From assembly GCF_014297575.1 (NCBI RefSeq), contig NZ_CP060412.1:1488001-1552000 (forward strand): a stretch of 64,000 nt of DNA, given 5' to 3'. Below, one piece after another: positions 56,484-64,000 of the stretch. Positions within the stretch are counted from its first letter, which is position 1; each line of letters starts with the position of its first letter. The position numbers and the translations under genes are program-made. This stretch comes from Dyella telluris. GTDB taxonomy: Bacteria > Pseudomonadota > Gammaproteobacteria > Xanthomonadales > Rhodanobacteraceae. The notes beneath the pieces are model-generated. The model searched no databases. It had not been told where the DNA came from and was given only the letters and a program-made list of their open reading frames with translations.

Positions 56484-56834
56484 TTACTTCGTCTGCTGGT
56501 CGGCGTTGACCTTGGTGAGGTAGGTACTCAGCGTAGCTACCTCACTGTCTTCAATCGGCGCGCCGTACGCGGTCCTCATCTTGTTGATCTCCGCCGTCCA
56601 CTCGGCCTGTGTCAGCAGGGGCTGCTTGAGCACCATGCCGGCCGAATGGCAGATCAGGCATTTGCCGGCGATATCCGAACCCGGTCCCGGCGGAAACGAG
56701 GCTGTGCTAGCTGGCAGATCCACCGACACCGAGTGAATGGCGATCGGCGCCGGTGTCTTCGACGGCGTGGCTGCCGACACCGGCAGCACCCCACCCAGCA
56801 AGGTCAACAAGGCGATGGCATGCATGGTTTTCAT
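56484..56834 (-). CDS. SorB-type monohaem cytochrome c
   Basis: 116 residues with a signal peptide (MHAIALLTLLGGVLPVSA) and one haem-binding motif CLICH (~residue 61); a Met downstream (INKMRTAYG) may be the sixth ligand. The ATG lies 1 base after the stop of the molybdenum enzyme gene, so the two are tightly coupled. By analogy with SorAB it accepts electrons from sulfite oxidation in the periplasm. Confidence 0.85.
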   Translation of the reverse strand: MKTMHAIALLTLLGGVLPVSAATPSKTPAPIAIHSVSVDLPASTASFPPGPGSDIAGKCLICHSAGMVLKQPLLTQAEWTAEINKMRTAYGAPIEDSEVATLSTYLTKVNADQQTK

Positions 56835-56835
56835 G

Positions 56836-58077
56836 TCAGGCCACCTGCACTTTGATGGATTCAACCACGTTGCGCATGAAGCCACCGGGGTTCCAGTTGG
56901 CCTCCATGGGCTGCTCCACGCCATTGGTGTTGATGGCCTTCACCATCAGCGTGTTGTCGCCCCTGGCCTTGGGCGTGTACTGCGCATGCCAGCGACGGAA
57001 GCTGTACTTGCCGTAATCCTGCTCCAGCGTGGATTCCTGCCAGTGCGCGCCGCCATCGTTCGACCACAGCACTTTCGCCACGCCGGCGTCACCACCGAAG
57101 GCAATACCGCGCACCGGCGTGGCATGGCCGGCGAGCACCTTGTCGCCATCACGAAGATTGGTAATGAAGGAGCGCGGCACCAGGCGGTTGATCGGTACGT
57201 TTTTGACGCCCGTCTGCCCCGGCACGATGCTGGCATGCGGCGTATCCGGAATCATGTAGGCCTTGGCCATCCAGAAGTTCGCGTCTGCCTTGTCGAGCAC
57301 TTCGATGTCGTTGAGCATCTTCACCCAGTAGGTGGAATACCAGCCGGGCACGACCAGGCGCAGCGGAAACCCGTTGAGCAGCGGCAACTGTTCGCCATTC
57401 ATGCCCCACGCCACCATCACCTCACCATCGCGCGCATGGTCGATATCCAGCGACTTCAGGAAATCGGGTGTGGCCGGCAGCGCGCCGCTGTCCATGCCCT
57501 TGAAGCGCACCTGCACCGCGGCAGGATTCACGCCGGCCTTGTCCAGCAGATCCTTCAGGCGCACGCCGGTCCAGCGCGCGCAGCCCATGGCGCCATTCGC
57601 CCACTGCCCGCCGGCAACGCGAGGATGGAACAGGCCGCGGGAATTGCCCGAGCATTGATTGACGGCGGCCAGTTCCACCGTTTCAAAATCGCTCATCAAT
57701 TCCTTGAGGCTGAAGCTGAGCGACTTGCCCACCTGGCCGTGCAGATTCAGGCGGAAGCTGTCCGCATCGATCTGCGTGGGCACATACGCCAGATGCCAGC
57801 GCACGAAGAAGCGATTGTTCGGCGTGAACACACCCTGGTCAAACACGTCGAACGGCGTTTCCAGCATCGGCGGACGCGTACGCAGCAACAGCATCTCGCC
57901 CTTCTGCGGAAACTCACGCGTCAGTTCGCGCTCGCCGTTGGCGAAAGGCAATTGCGTGGTCGCCGGCTCGGCCGCGAAGGCCTTGGCGCCACCCAGGGCA
58001 CCGAGCGAGCCCAGCCACCCTGCCGTTCGCAAGAAGTGGCGACGGGACGGGTCATTGGCGTTCCACTTCTCACTCAT
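56836..58077 (-). CDS. SorA-type periplasmic sulfite dehydrogenase, molybdenum subunit
   Basis: 413 residues. A Tat signal (SRRHFLRTAGWLGSLGA, residues ~9-25) is followed by the sulfite oxidase fold: molybdenum-ligating Cys in AAVNQCSGNSRG (~residue 153), and a dimerisation domain from ~290 (VRGIAFGGDAGVAKVLWSNDGGAHW). It oxidises sulfite, or a related sulfur compound, to sulfate and passes electrons to the adjacent cytochrome. The start MSEKWNANDPSRR has GGGGAT upstream. It is divergent from an SDR gene. Confidence 0.87.
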   Translation of the reverse strand: MSEKWNANDPSRRHFLRTAGWLGSLGALGGAKAFAAEPATTQLPFANGERELTREFPQKGEMLLLRTRPPMLETPFDVFDQGVFTPNNRFFVRWHLAYVPTQIDADSFRLNLHGQVGKSLSFSLKELMSDFETVELAAVNQCSGNSRGLFHPRVAGGQWANGAMGCARWTGVRLKDLLDKAGVNPAAVQVRFKGMDSGALPATPDFLKSLDIDHARDGEVMVAWGMNGEQLPLLNGFPLRLVVPGWYSTYWVKMLNDIEVLDKADANFWMAKAYMIPDTPHASIVPGQTGVKNVPINRLVPRSFITNLRDGDKVLAGHATPVRGIAFGGDAGVAKVLWSNDGGAHWQESTLEQDYGKYSFRRWHAQYTPKARGDNTLMVKAINTNGVEQPMEANWNPGGFMRNVVESIKVQVA

Positions 58078-58281
58078 TGCGATCATCCCCTGGAAGGAAG
58101 TCCAACCACCGATATCCGCCCGACACCGTCCAAACCGCGTGAAGCCCGCGCCCGCCCCACTCGTTCGATGAAACCGAACGTTCGCGTCGCCGCCACCGCA
58201 CGTCATTCCACGGCTGCCGGCGCAAGCTTTTCTCCAACGGTGCCAACCGGCGTCCACCATCAACCCCTTGGAGAAAATCAT

Positions 58282-59046
58282 ATGTCACGCCTCAATGGCA
58301 AGGTTGCACTGATCACGGGCGCCAGCTCCGGCATTGGCCGGGCCACCGCAAAACTTTTCGCCGCCGAAGGCGCCCGCGTGGTGCTGGGCGCGCGCCGCGA
58401 TGCCGAGCTGCAATCGCTGGTGAAGGAAATCGAAGCGGCCGGCGGCACGGCCGTGGCCGTGGCCGGCGACGTCCGTTCGGAGGATTACGCGAAGGCGCTG
58501 GTCGACACCGCCGTCTCCCGCTTCGGCAAGCTGGATATCGCCTTCAACAACGCCGGCACCTTGGGTGAAGCCGGCGCCAGCACCGGCGTCAGCGAAGCCG
58601 GCTGGACCGACACGCTGGCCATCAACCTCACCGGCTCGTTCCTCGGCGCCAAGCACCAGATTGCGCAGATGACGAAGAACGGCGGGGGATCGGTGATCTT
58701 CACCTCCACCTTCGTCGGCCATTCCTTTGCGTTCCCCGGCGTTGCCGCCTATGCGGCCAGCAAATCCGGCCTCATCGGCCTGACCCAGGCACTGGCGGCG
58801 GAGTTCGGCCCGCAGGGCGTTCGTGTGAATGCCGTGCTGCCCGGCGCTGTCGATACCGACATGTATCGCGACATGAACAACACCGCCGAATCGCAGGCCT
58901 TCGTCACCAACCTGCACGCCCTCAAGCGCGTGGCCACGCCGGAAGAACTGGCCCGTTCGGTGCTGTACTTCGCCTCCGATGATTCGGCCTTTGTCACCGG
59001 CACCGCATCGTTGGTGGATGGTGGCGCATCCATTTCGCGTACCTGA
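58282..59046 (+). CDS. SDR-family oxidoreductase
   Basis: 254 residues. TGASSGIGRA (~13), FNNAGTLGE (~90), Ser in IFTSTFVG (~140), YAASK (Tyr ~156, Lys ~160) and GTASLVDGGASISR mark a classical short-chain dehydrogenase. Substrate unknown. The ATG has GGAG upstream. The open frame extends 1.5 kb further upstream on this strand, but that part is the complement of the sorA/sorB genes and is not coding. Confidence 0.92.
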   Translation: MSRLNGKVALITGASSGIGRATAKLFAAEGARVVLGARRDAELQSLVKEIEAAGGTAVAVAGDVRSEDYAKALVDTAVSRFGKLDIAFNNAGTLGEAGASTGVSEAGWTDTLAINLTGSFLGAKHQIAQMTKNGGGSVIFTSTFVGHSFAFPGVAAYAASKSGLIGLTQALAAEFGPQGVRVNAVLPGAVDTDMYRDMNNTAESQAFVTNLHALKRVATPEELARSVLYFASDDSAFVTGTASLVDGGASISRT

Positions 59047-59080
59047 GCTGGCGGATTCTCCATCCGGACGACGAGTGTCG

Positions 59081-59715
59081 TAGCCCGGATGGAGCCAACG
59101 GCGCAATCCGGGAACACGCTGGCGAGTCGCTCGCCTGGGAACAGGCATCGCGAAGACCCATGGTGCTCGCAAGGTTCTCCCGGATTCTCGCTGCGCTTCA
59201 TCCGGGCTACGGGCTGGGCTTCATCCGGGCGACGTGTGTGGTAGCCCGGATGGAGCCAACGGCGCAATCCGGGAACACGCTGGCGACACGCTCGACTGGG
59301 AATTGGCATCGCGAAGACCAACGGTGCTCGCAAGGTTCTCCCGGATTCTCGCTTCGCTTCATCCGGGCTACGGGTGACTTGCCGATTTGCGCGGCGCTCC
59401 GTCTGGACTAGGGTTCTTGTAGCCCGGATGAAGCCAACGGCGCAATCCGGGAACACGCTGGCGAGTCGCTCGCCTGGGAATTGGCATCGCGAAGACCAAC
59501 GGTGCTCGCGAGGTTCTCCCGGATTCTCGCTTCGCTTCATCCGGGCTACGGGCGGGGCTTCATCCGGGCGACGTGTGTCGTAGCCCGGATGGAGCCAACG
59601 GCGGAATCCGGGAACACGCCGGCGACACGCTCGACTGGGAATAGACATCGCGAAGACCAACGGTGCTCGCAAGGTTCTCCCGGATTCTCGCTTCGCTTCA
59701 TCCGGGCTACGGGCA
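59081..59715. repeat. Four tandem REP-like units arranged as a duplicated pair
   Basis: TAGCCCGGAT starts units at 59081, 59242, 59420 and 59581. Each unit runs about 130 bases from GTAGCCCGGATGGAGCC to its inverted partner GCTTCATCCGGGCTACGGG. Units 1 and 3 share GCGAGTCGCTCGCCTGGG; units 2 and 4 share GCGACACGCTCGACTGGG. Linkers after 1 and 3 are also alike, so a ~340-base pair was duplicated. Long frames across it are artefacts. Confidence 0.88.
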
Positions 59716-59811
59716 CCCGGAGACGGGTGGGTGTTTTTAAGAAAGGTCTTGTAGTGGATGGACGGCGACGGGCGCCATGCTGCGCTGGCGAAAACACATG
59801 CGCCGATTCCC

Positions 59812-60408
59812 ATGAACATGACGACCCAGACTTTCTCCCGTTGTGCTGCCAAAACGCTGATAGGCGTTGCTGCCCTGTGTGGTGCCGTGTGGACGTCGTC
59901 CGCGCTGGCCGATGCGGAGGGGGAACGCCTTATTCAGGCGGTCCCGCCGCACTTCCGCATCGTTGGTCGCGACAACACAAAGGCGGCCGGGCTGGTGCAA
60001 CTGGTGCCTGACGACCAGACGGGCGCCCACTGGACCGAGATGCTCACCACGCAAATTTTCTACAACCCGAAGGCCACCTCGTTCATGGCCTATCGCGGCG
60101 AGCTGGAACGCGAGTGGCAAGGTTCGTGCGACAAGACGGGCGTCGACTACGCCATGGATGGCGAGCAGAACGGCTACCCCATCAACGTGTGGGTGCAGTC
60201 CTGCCGCTTTCGCAGCACCAGCAGCAAGCCGAACATCGCCCTGATCAAGATGATCACGGGGCGCGACAGCGTGTATGTCATCCAGGTGAACTTCCGCTAT
60301 GTGCCGGACCAGGCAAAGGTCGCGCAGTGGTCGAGCTATCTGGACAAGGTGACCGTCTGCGATTCACGCATGAAGGGGCGTGAATGTCCGGCAGCGGCCT
60401 CGCCGTAG
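59812..60408 (+). CDS. Secreted protein, unknown function
   Basis: 198 residues. The signal peptide ends near residue 33 (WTSSALA|D). The mature part has three or four cysteines (WQGSCDKTG, WVQSCRFRS, VTVCDSRMKGREC) and reads as a compact beta-rich domain with no known family that I recognise. A second ATG at 59818 is possible. It follows the REP-like array and has its own promoter region. Confidence 0.75.
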   Translation: MNMTTQTFSRCAAKTLIGVAALCGAVWTSSALADAEGERLIQAVPPHFRIVGRDNTKAAGLVQLVPDDQTGAHWTEMLTTQIFYNPKATSFMAYRGELEREWQGSCDKTGVDYAMDGEQNGYPINVWVQSCRFRSTSSKPNIALIKMITGRDSVYVIQVNFRYVPDQAKVAQWSSYLDKVTVCDSRMKGRECPAAASP

Positions 60409-60450
60409 GCGCAAGCCAGCTAAGCGGCGCTCACCGCACCGCCTGGCACC

Positions 60451-60858
60451 TCACGCGGACGCGTCCGGATCCGTCGGCACGTTGCCGGCTATCCAGCCAA
60501 CCATGAACTCATCAAGCGGAAGCTTCTCCGGCACATGGATGCCGGCATCCCGCACAAAGGCAGCGGCCGCCTTGATCAACCCCTGACGCGCAATGCTGGT
60601 TGCCTGCCGCGCTGCCGCCTGCCTCTGCCGCAGCTGCACGATGTGCGCGGAGGGCCTGCCCGGCTTCGCGTACTTCTGGAATTTACGAAGCTCATCCGCC
60701 GCCAGCGTGGTATCGAAGGCGGCCTGCAGCGTGGCCTTATAGGCCTTGAGCACAGGAATGAGCAGTGCGGCCGTTCCCAGGCCCAACGATGCCGCATCAC
60801 CGGATTGCTCCAGTGCAGCGAGGGTGCCCGCGTAGGGAAACAACATGGTCTGAGTCAT
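60451..60858 (-). CDS. Hypothetical helical protein
   Basis: 135 residues, largely alpha-helical, Ala-rich, with a hydrophobic stretch (LGLGTAALLIPVLKAYKATL, ~20-40), a basic Gln/Arg segment (VQLRQRQAAARQATSIARQG) and an acidic end. No family recognised. An in-frame ATG at 60846 is an alternative start. It converges with the preceding secreted protein gene. Confidence 0.6.
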   Translation of the reverse strand: MTQTMLFPYAGTLAALEQSGDAASLGLGTAALLIPVLKAYKATLQAAFDTTLAADELRKFQKYAKPGRPSAHIVQLRQRQAAARQATSIARQGLIKAAAAFVRDAGIHVPEKLPLDEFMVGWIAGNVPTDPDASA

Positions 60859-61098
60859 GGGAACGGCCTGATGCGGGGCCGTCCAGCATAGGCGCAGAGG
60901 CTTCCAGGATGCCAGGCGAGGCGTACGCCAGATGACTTTCCGGGCGACCAACATGCCCTTTTACTGGCTGGTCAGCGCATGGAACTTCACCACATCGCTG
61001 GAAGCGGTCGTGGAGTTGTCCCGCAGATCGCCGAAAGGTCAACGTGATAACCCGTCGCAATCATCAGGTCGAGACGCGCGCCGTCTCCACGCGGCCAT

Positions 61099-61926
61099 TC
61101 ATCCTTTGACGATCTCGTCGTACAGCTTGTCGCCCACCCGCTGATTCACCCAGCTCGACGGGTGACCGGTGTAGTAATAGAAATACGTCCTGGGATCGGC
61201 GCAGGGTGGCGCCTTCTTCTCGCCCAGCTCCACGCTGAAGGCGCACGGGTCGCTGGTGTTGGTGATGCCATAAGCCTGCGGGTGACTGATGATCTCGTCG
61301 ATATAACGCCCCCACTGGCTGAGCCGGATGTCGATGCCCAGCTGCCCACGCAATGCCGGCACCAGCTTTTCGTAAGCAGGATTGAGCCGCTTCGCCGCCT
61401 CGGCAAAGTCCGGCACTTTCACGGGCAGCAACGCCAGTACGACATGACGCGCCCCCACCGACTTCAGCAACGTGATCTGCCGAGTGATATTCGCCACGGA
61501 GACATCAAGTGGCGTCTTGTCATCATTGAGGCCGCCCGCGATGAAGAACAGCGTGGTGTCCGGATCAAAGGTAATCGCCTTGCCGCGCACCCGCGCTGCA
61601 AAGTCCTGCACCTGATTGATCATGCCCACTTCCAGCAGCAGGCCATTTGTATTCACGCCGGGATTGAGGCCGGTGGCCGCACCCGCCACGGCGAAATCGA
61701 TACTTCCCTCATCGGCGTCCTTTTCCCGCGAATGCCGCAACGGCAGATTCAGGCGCTTCGCCAGGTAGGCCACCGACGTAGGCCCGTTACCCGCCAGGAA
61801 CCCCGCCCCCATGTCGGAGTAGCTGTCACCAAACACGTAGAGGCGCTGGATATCCGCACTGGCCCGCGCGGGCGCGACCGCCAGCCACGTGCCCAGAAGA
61901 ACGAGAAAGCCAAACAGCAGCCGCAT
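61099..61926 (-). CDS. Secreted GDSL/SGNH-family hydrolase
   Basis: 275 residues. A signal peptide (LLFGFLVLLGTWLAVAPARA) is followed by the nucleophile motif YVFGDSYSD (Ser ~residue 34), block III AGGLND (~133) and the catalytic His in TGHPSSWVNQ near the C-terminus (~258). Such enzymes hydrolyse lipid or acyl esters, often on the cell surface or outside. GGAGCG precedes the ATG at 61926. The 240-base gap on its left (60859-61098) holds nothing recognisable. Confidence 0.88.
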   Translation of the reverse strand: MRLLFGFLVLLGTWLAVAPARASADIQRLYVFGDSYSDMGAGFLAGNGPTSVAYLAKRLNLPLRHSREKDADEGSIDFAVAGAATGLNPGVNTNGLLLEVGMINQVQDFAARVRGKAITFDPDTTLFFIAGGLNDDKTPLDVSVANITRQITLLKSVGARHVVLALLPVKVPDFAEAAKRLNPAYEKLVPALRGQLGIDIRLSQWGRYIDEIISHPQAYGITNTSDPCAFSVELGEKKAPPCADPRTYFYYYTGHPSSWVNQRVGDKLYDEIVKG

Positions 61927-62082
61927 GGGACGCTCCGGGTGGCGATGCCGAACTCGACAGGAAGAAGCGCAGGCTACTCCCGCGTAGAAAAGGTGCGGTA
62001 GCACGGCGGCCGCCACTGGCGTACGGCCAGGCGACGCGGGAAAAGCGGCAAGGCAGCACCAAGGCGTTCCCGCCCGCGTGGC

Positions 62083-62772
62083 TCAATCCCTGAAATGAAT
62101 CGCCGCATGCGTGCCATCGCAGAAGGGCTTGTTCTTCGATTGCCCGCAACGACACAGCGTGACGCGGTTGCGCACTTCATAGGCGAAACCGTCGGCGGCG
62201 ATCACGGGGATACCACCGCGCAGCCATAGTGGCCCGCTGCACTTTTCCACCGGATCTTCGATCAGCCCAATGGACACCGGCAGTGGATTTTCCACGGGCT
62301 CGCCGGTGCTCCTGTCCCACGCCACCAGGCGGCCGGAGGGACACCGGTTGACCTGGCGAAGGAAGTTCTCGCGCACCTGCGGGTTTTCCGTGTCGGCAAC
62401 CTGGCTCCACACCTGCCCGTTGGGATCGCAGTAGCGGGCGAACGCGCAGAGGTTTTCCACGTCCGTCAGTGCATGCACAGGCCCGTTCATCACCTTCGCC
62501 TGATCCAGGTACGGCTCGCGTGGTGCCGTTTCCGTGCCGTCAAAGCCCACCTTCTGGTGCGAGCCATCGCAGAACGGCTTGGACTTCGAGTGACCGCAGC
62601 GACACAGCGCATAAGTGGCGGCGTGTTCCAGCGGCGGGCCTTCCTCCCATGCCTGCGAACCGCCCTCGGCATCGGCGACGGTGGTCTGTTTCGCCAGCGC
62701 GATATCGCCCACCACCAGATAGGGGCCGTTCTTGGAAACGGTCACCTGAGCGTGTGCCTTTGGCCGTGTCAT
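62083..62772 (-). CDS. Tandem CDGSH iron-sulfur protein
   Basis: 229 residues with two CDGSH zinc-finger-like motifs: CRCGHSKSKPFCDGSH (~residues 57-72) and CRCGQSKNKPFCDGTH (~208-223), each with the 3-Cys/1-His set that binds a 2Fe-2S cluster. Between them lies a cysteine-containing module (AFARYCDPNGQVW, FLRQVNRCPSGRLVAW) with a ferredoxin-like look, so a third iron site is possible. These proteins act in redox sensing or cluster transfer. The start at 62772 has AGAAGGGG upstream. Confidence 0.9.
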   Translation of the reverse strand: MTRPKAHAQVTVSKNGPYLVVGDIALAKQTTVADAEGGSQAWEEGPPLEHAATYALCRCGHSKSKPFCDGSHQKVGFDGTETAPREPYLDQAKVMNGPVHALTDVENLCAFARYCDPNGQVWSQVADTENPQVRENFLRQVNRCPSGRLVAWDRSTGEPVENPLPVSIGLIEDPVEKCSGPLWLRGGIPVIAADGFAYEVRNRVTLCRCGQSKNKPFCDGTHAAIHFRD

Positions 62773-62989
62773 GGGATGCCCCTTCTGCACCGGGAAACCC
62801 AACCATGCCCCCGTGTATGGAGTGACCGCGTGAATGCGCCGGGAAACGGTACGGGGCCATATACCGCCCGCCACATGACCAGAAAGAACGCACCCGCAAG
62901 GCCGACAGTCAAAACCCGCCGGTACTTTTTCACCTCACCGGTTTCGCTATTCTCCAGCCCCCCACGCAATACTCAGGCGCAGGTTTCCC

Positions 62990-63472
62990 ATGACGAATCG
63001 ACTCTTGCTCTACCCCCTGCTCGCCGCCATGGCAGCCACCGGCGCGGTGGCGTCAAATGCAGCCCGGGCAGCGGACGCGCCCAAGGTCATCTCGCCCGAT
63101 ACCTTGCCTGCCGTGCAGGTATCCGAAGGTGTGAGGCTGAAAGAACTGACCGGGCGCGCGGCGCCGGCCGGTGCCCGCTCCACGCTGGGCAGCGTGGCCC
63201 TGTTCGAGCTCGACCCGGGCCACGCCAGCGCATGGAGCCACAACAAAGCCGGCGAAGAATCCTTCTTTATCCTGCAAGGTCACGGCGACGTCTGGACCGG
63301 CAACACCGCCCACGCCGTCGGCCCCGGCGACTACATCCTGATTCCGCCGGCCGTGGTCCGCTCCATCCGCGCCAGCAAGGGCGAAGTGCTGAAGTTCTAC
63401 GCCATCACCACGCCGGCGTGGAGCAAGGATGACGATGTGCTGGTGCCAGCGCCGGCCGGGGCGCCGAAGTAA
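62990..63472 (+). CDS. Exported cupin-domain protein
   Basis: 160 residues with a signal peptide ending near ARA|ADAP (~residue 28). The cupin barrel is visible as LDPGHASAWSHNKAGEESFFILQGHGDVW (metal-binding His/Glu) and VGPGDYILIPPAVVRSIRA. Single-domain cupins bind a metal and may be enzymes or sensors; the ligand is unknown. The start is not backed by a strong ribosome binding site. Confidence 0.85.
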   Translation: MTNRLLLYPLLAAMAATGAVASNAARAADAPKVISPDTLPAVQVSEGVRLKELTGRAAPAGARSTLGSVALFELDPGHASAWSHNKAGEESFFILQGHGDVWTGNTAHAVGPGDYILIPPAVVRSIRASKGEVLKFYAITTPAWSKDDDVLVPAPAGAPK

Positions 63473-63652
63473 CAAAACCGGCTAGGTGCCGGGTTCACTT
63501 TCCAAAGCCGGAAGTGGACCGGCGCCCGCCAGCACCCCCGTTTCTCAGCCCCTTCTGATTGCGTCGTTTTCCTGAGCCTTTGCACGATGCCAAAGGCTGC
63601 CGACCGGCTGCCCTTACGGCACCCCGGTCGCGCGAGACCCAGGAGAAACCCC

Positions 63653-63958
63653 GTGATCACGGCGACTCATTCCTTACGCAGCATCGCCAACGTTGTCCTG
63701 GCCATGGCCGCGCTGGTAATGGCATCGATGGTGCTGTTCTCGATGATCGCCGCGCCGCAAACCGCGCCGGCCCGATTTGGCCCCACCGACCTCCCCACGC
63801 TGACCTTCGTGGTGGCGCTTGCCATCGTGTCCGGCGTTCTCGGGTGGCGCTCATGGCGTAGGCGCAGCGAGGGTAGCGCCGCGTTCCTGCTGATCATCCA
63901 TGGTGCGGCCTGCCTCATGCTGGTGGCATGTCTCGCCCTGTACGTGGTGAACCTTTAG
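63653..63958 (+). CDS. Small membrane protein, unknown
   Basis: 101 residues from a GTG with AGGAG 7 bases upstream. Three hydrophobic helices (~12-35, ~47-66, ~76-98) with a basic loop WRSWRRRSEG between the last two. No family recognised. It is the last complete gene before the right edge. Confidence 0.7.
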   Translation: MITATHSLRSIANVVLAMAALVMASMVLFSMIAAPQTAPARFGPTDLPTLTFVVALAIVSGVLGWRSWRRRSEGSAAFLLIIHGAACLMLVACLALYVVNL

Positions 63959-64000
63959 CGGCGAGCAGAAAGCACCAGGAAAGGAACGCAGCCCGTTCCA

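Noticed and set aside
56737..58281. Fusion of the SDR at 58282 with a long N-terminal region
   Set aside because: The upstream part is antisense to the sulfite dehydrogenase and cytochrome genes; the SDR has its own ribosome binding site and canonical start.
58749..59852. A 367-residue repetitive protein on the minus strand
   Set aside because: It is the translation of the REP-like array and part of the SDR complement; the repeats are palindromic DNA elements, and such frames are a known annotation artefact.

Overview
The window reads as chromosomal DNA of a high-GC gammaproteobacterium of the Lysobacterales (Xanthomonadales), most likely Rhodanobacteraceae (a Dyella, Luteibacter or Rhodanobacter relative). 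This is inferred from protein flavour and gene order: a TonB receptor beside a TPR-sulfotransferase, rhlB divergent from trxA-rho, ftsEX near rpoH, a short-form AMP nucleosidase, a long FadE, and REP-type and other dispersed palindromic repeats. I see no rRNA, tRNA, prophage, insertion-sequence transposase or CRISPR array.

Layout. 0-5 kb: a TPR-sulfotransferase (cut by the left edge) behind a large TonB-dependent receptor, both leftward. 5-10.3 kb: AMP nucleosidase, FadE, a DegV lipid-binding protein and a DUF4124 protein. 10.3-12.1 kb: non-coding, with seven 128-bp tandem units that each carry a DnaA-box-like TGTGGAAAA, followed by a 750-bp composite palindromic repeat (copy A). 12.1-26.6 kb: SDR, small lipoprotein, ABC ATPase, cobalamin riboswitch-metE, sppA, a MATE exporter, a DUF3667 protein, a gap with two perfect inverted DnaA boxes, priA, ndh and tal. 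26.6-27.8 kb: copy B of the 750-bp repeat, inverted relative to copy A. 27.8-36 kb: a leftward two-component system followed by an RND tripartite efflux operon. 36-42.5 kb: rpoH (preceded by a perfect CIRCE operator), ung, a dual-receiver regulator, ftsX, ftsE and rhlB. 43-45.3 kb: trxA and rho. 45.7-54.9 kb: a secreted unknown, an OmpA lipoprotein, a chemoreceptor, a GFA enzyme, a secreted endonuclease/phosphatase, rsgA and a run of small leftward stress-type genes. 55-64 kb: small envelope and redox genes (cytochrome b561, SorA/SorB-type sulfite dehydrogenase, SDR, GDSL hydrolase, tandem CDGSH protein, cupin) and a REP-like tandem array at 59.1-59.7 kb.

The main functional units are: heat-shock control (sigma-32 under a likely HrcA operator), transcription termination and RNA decay (rho, rhlB), division (ftsEX), drug or toxin export under a dedicated two-component system, B12-regulated methionine synthesis, and periplasmic sulfite oxidation. 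The least explained parts are non-coding: the DnaA-box array, the pair of 750-bp inverted repeats whose hairpins show compensatory changes, the DnaA-box pair before priA, and paired dyads between the two-component system and the efflux operon. Start codons were adjusted by homology and ribosome binding sites; several (trxA, rho, tal and the endonuclease) are GTG or TTG.
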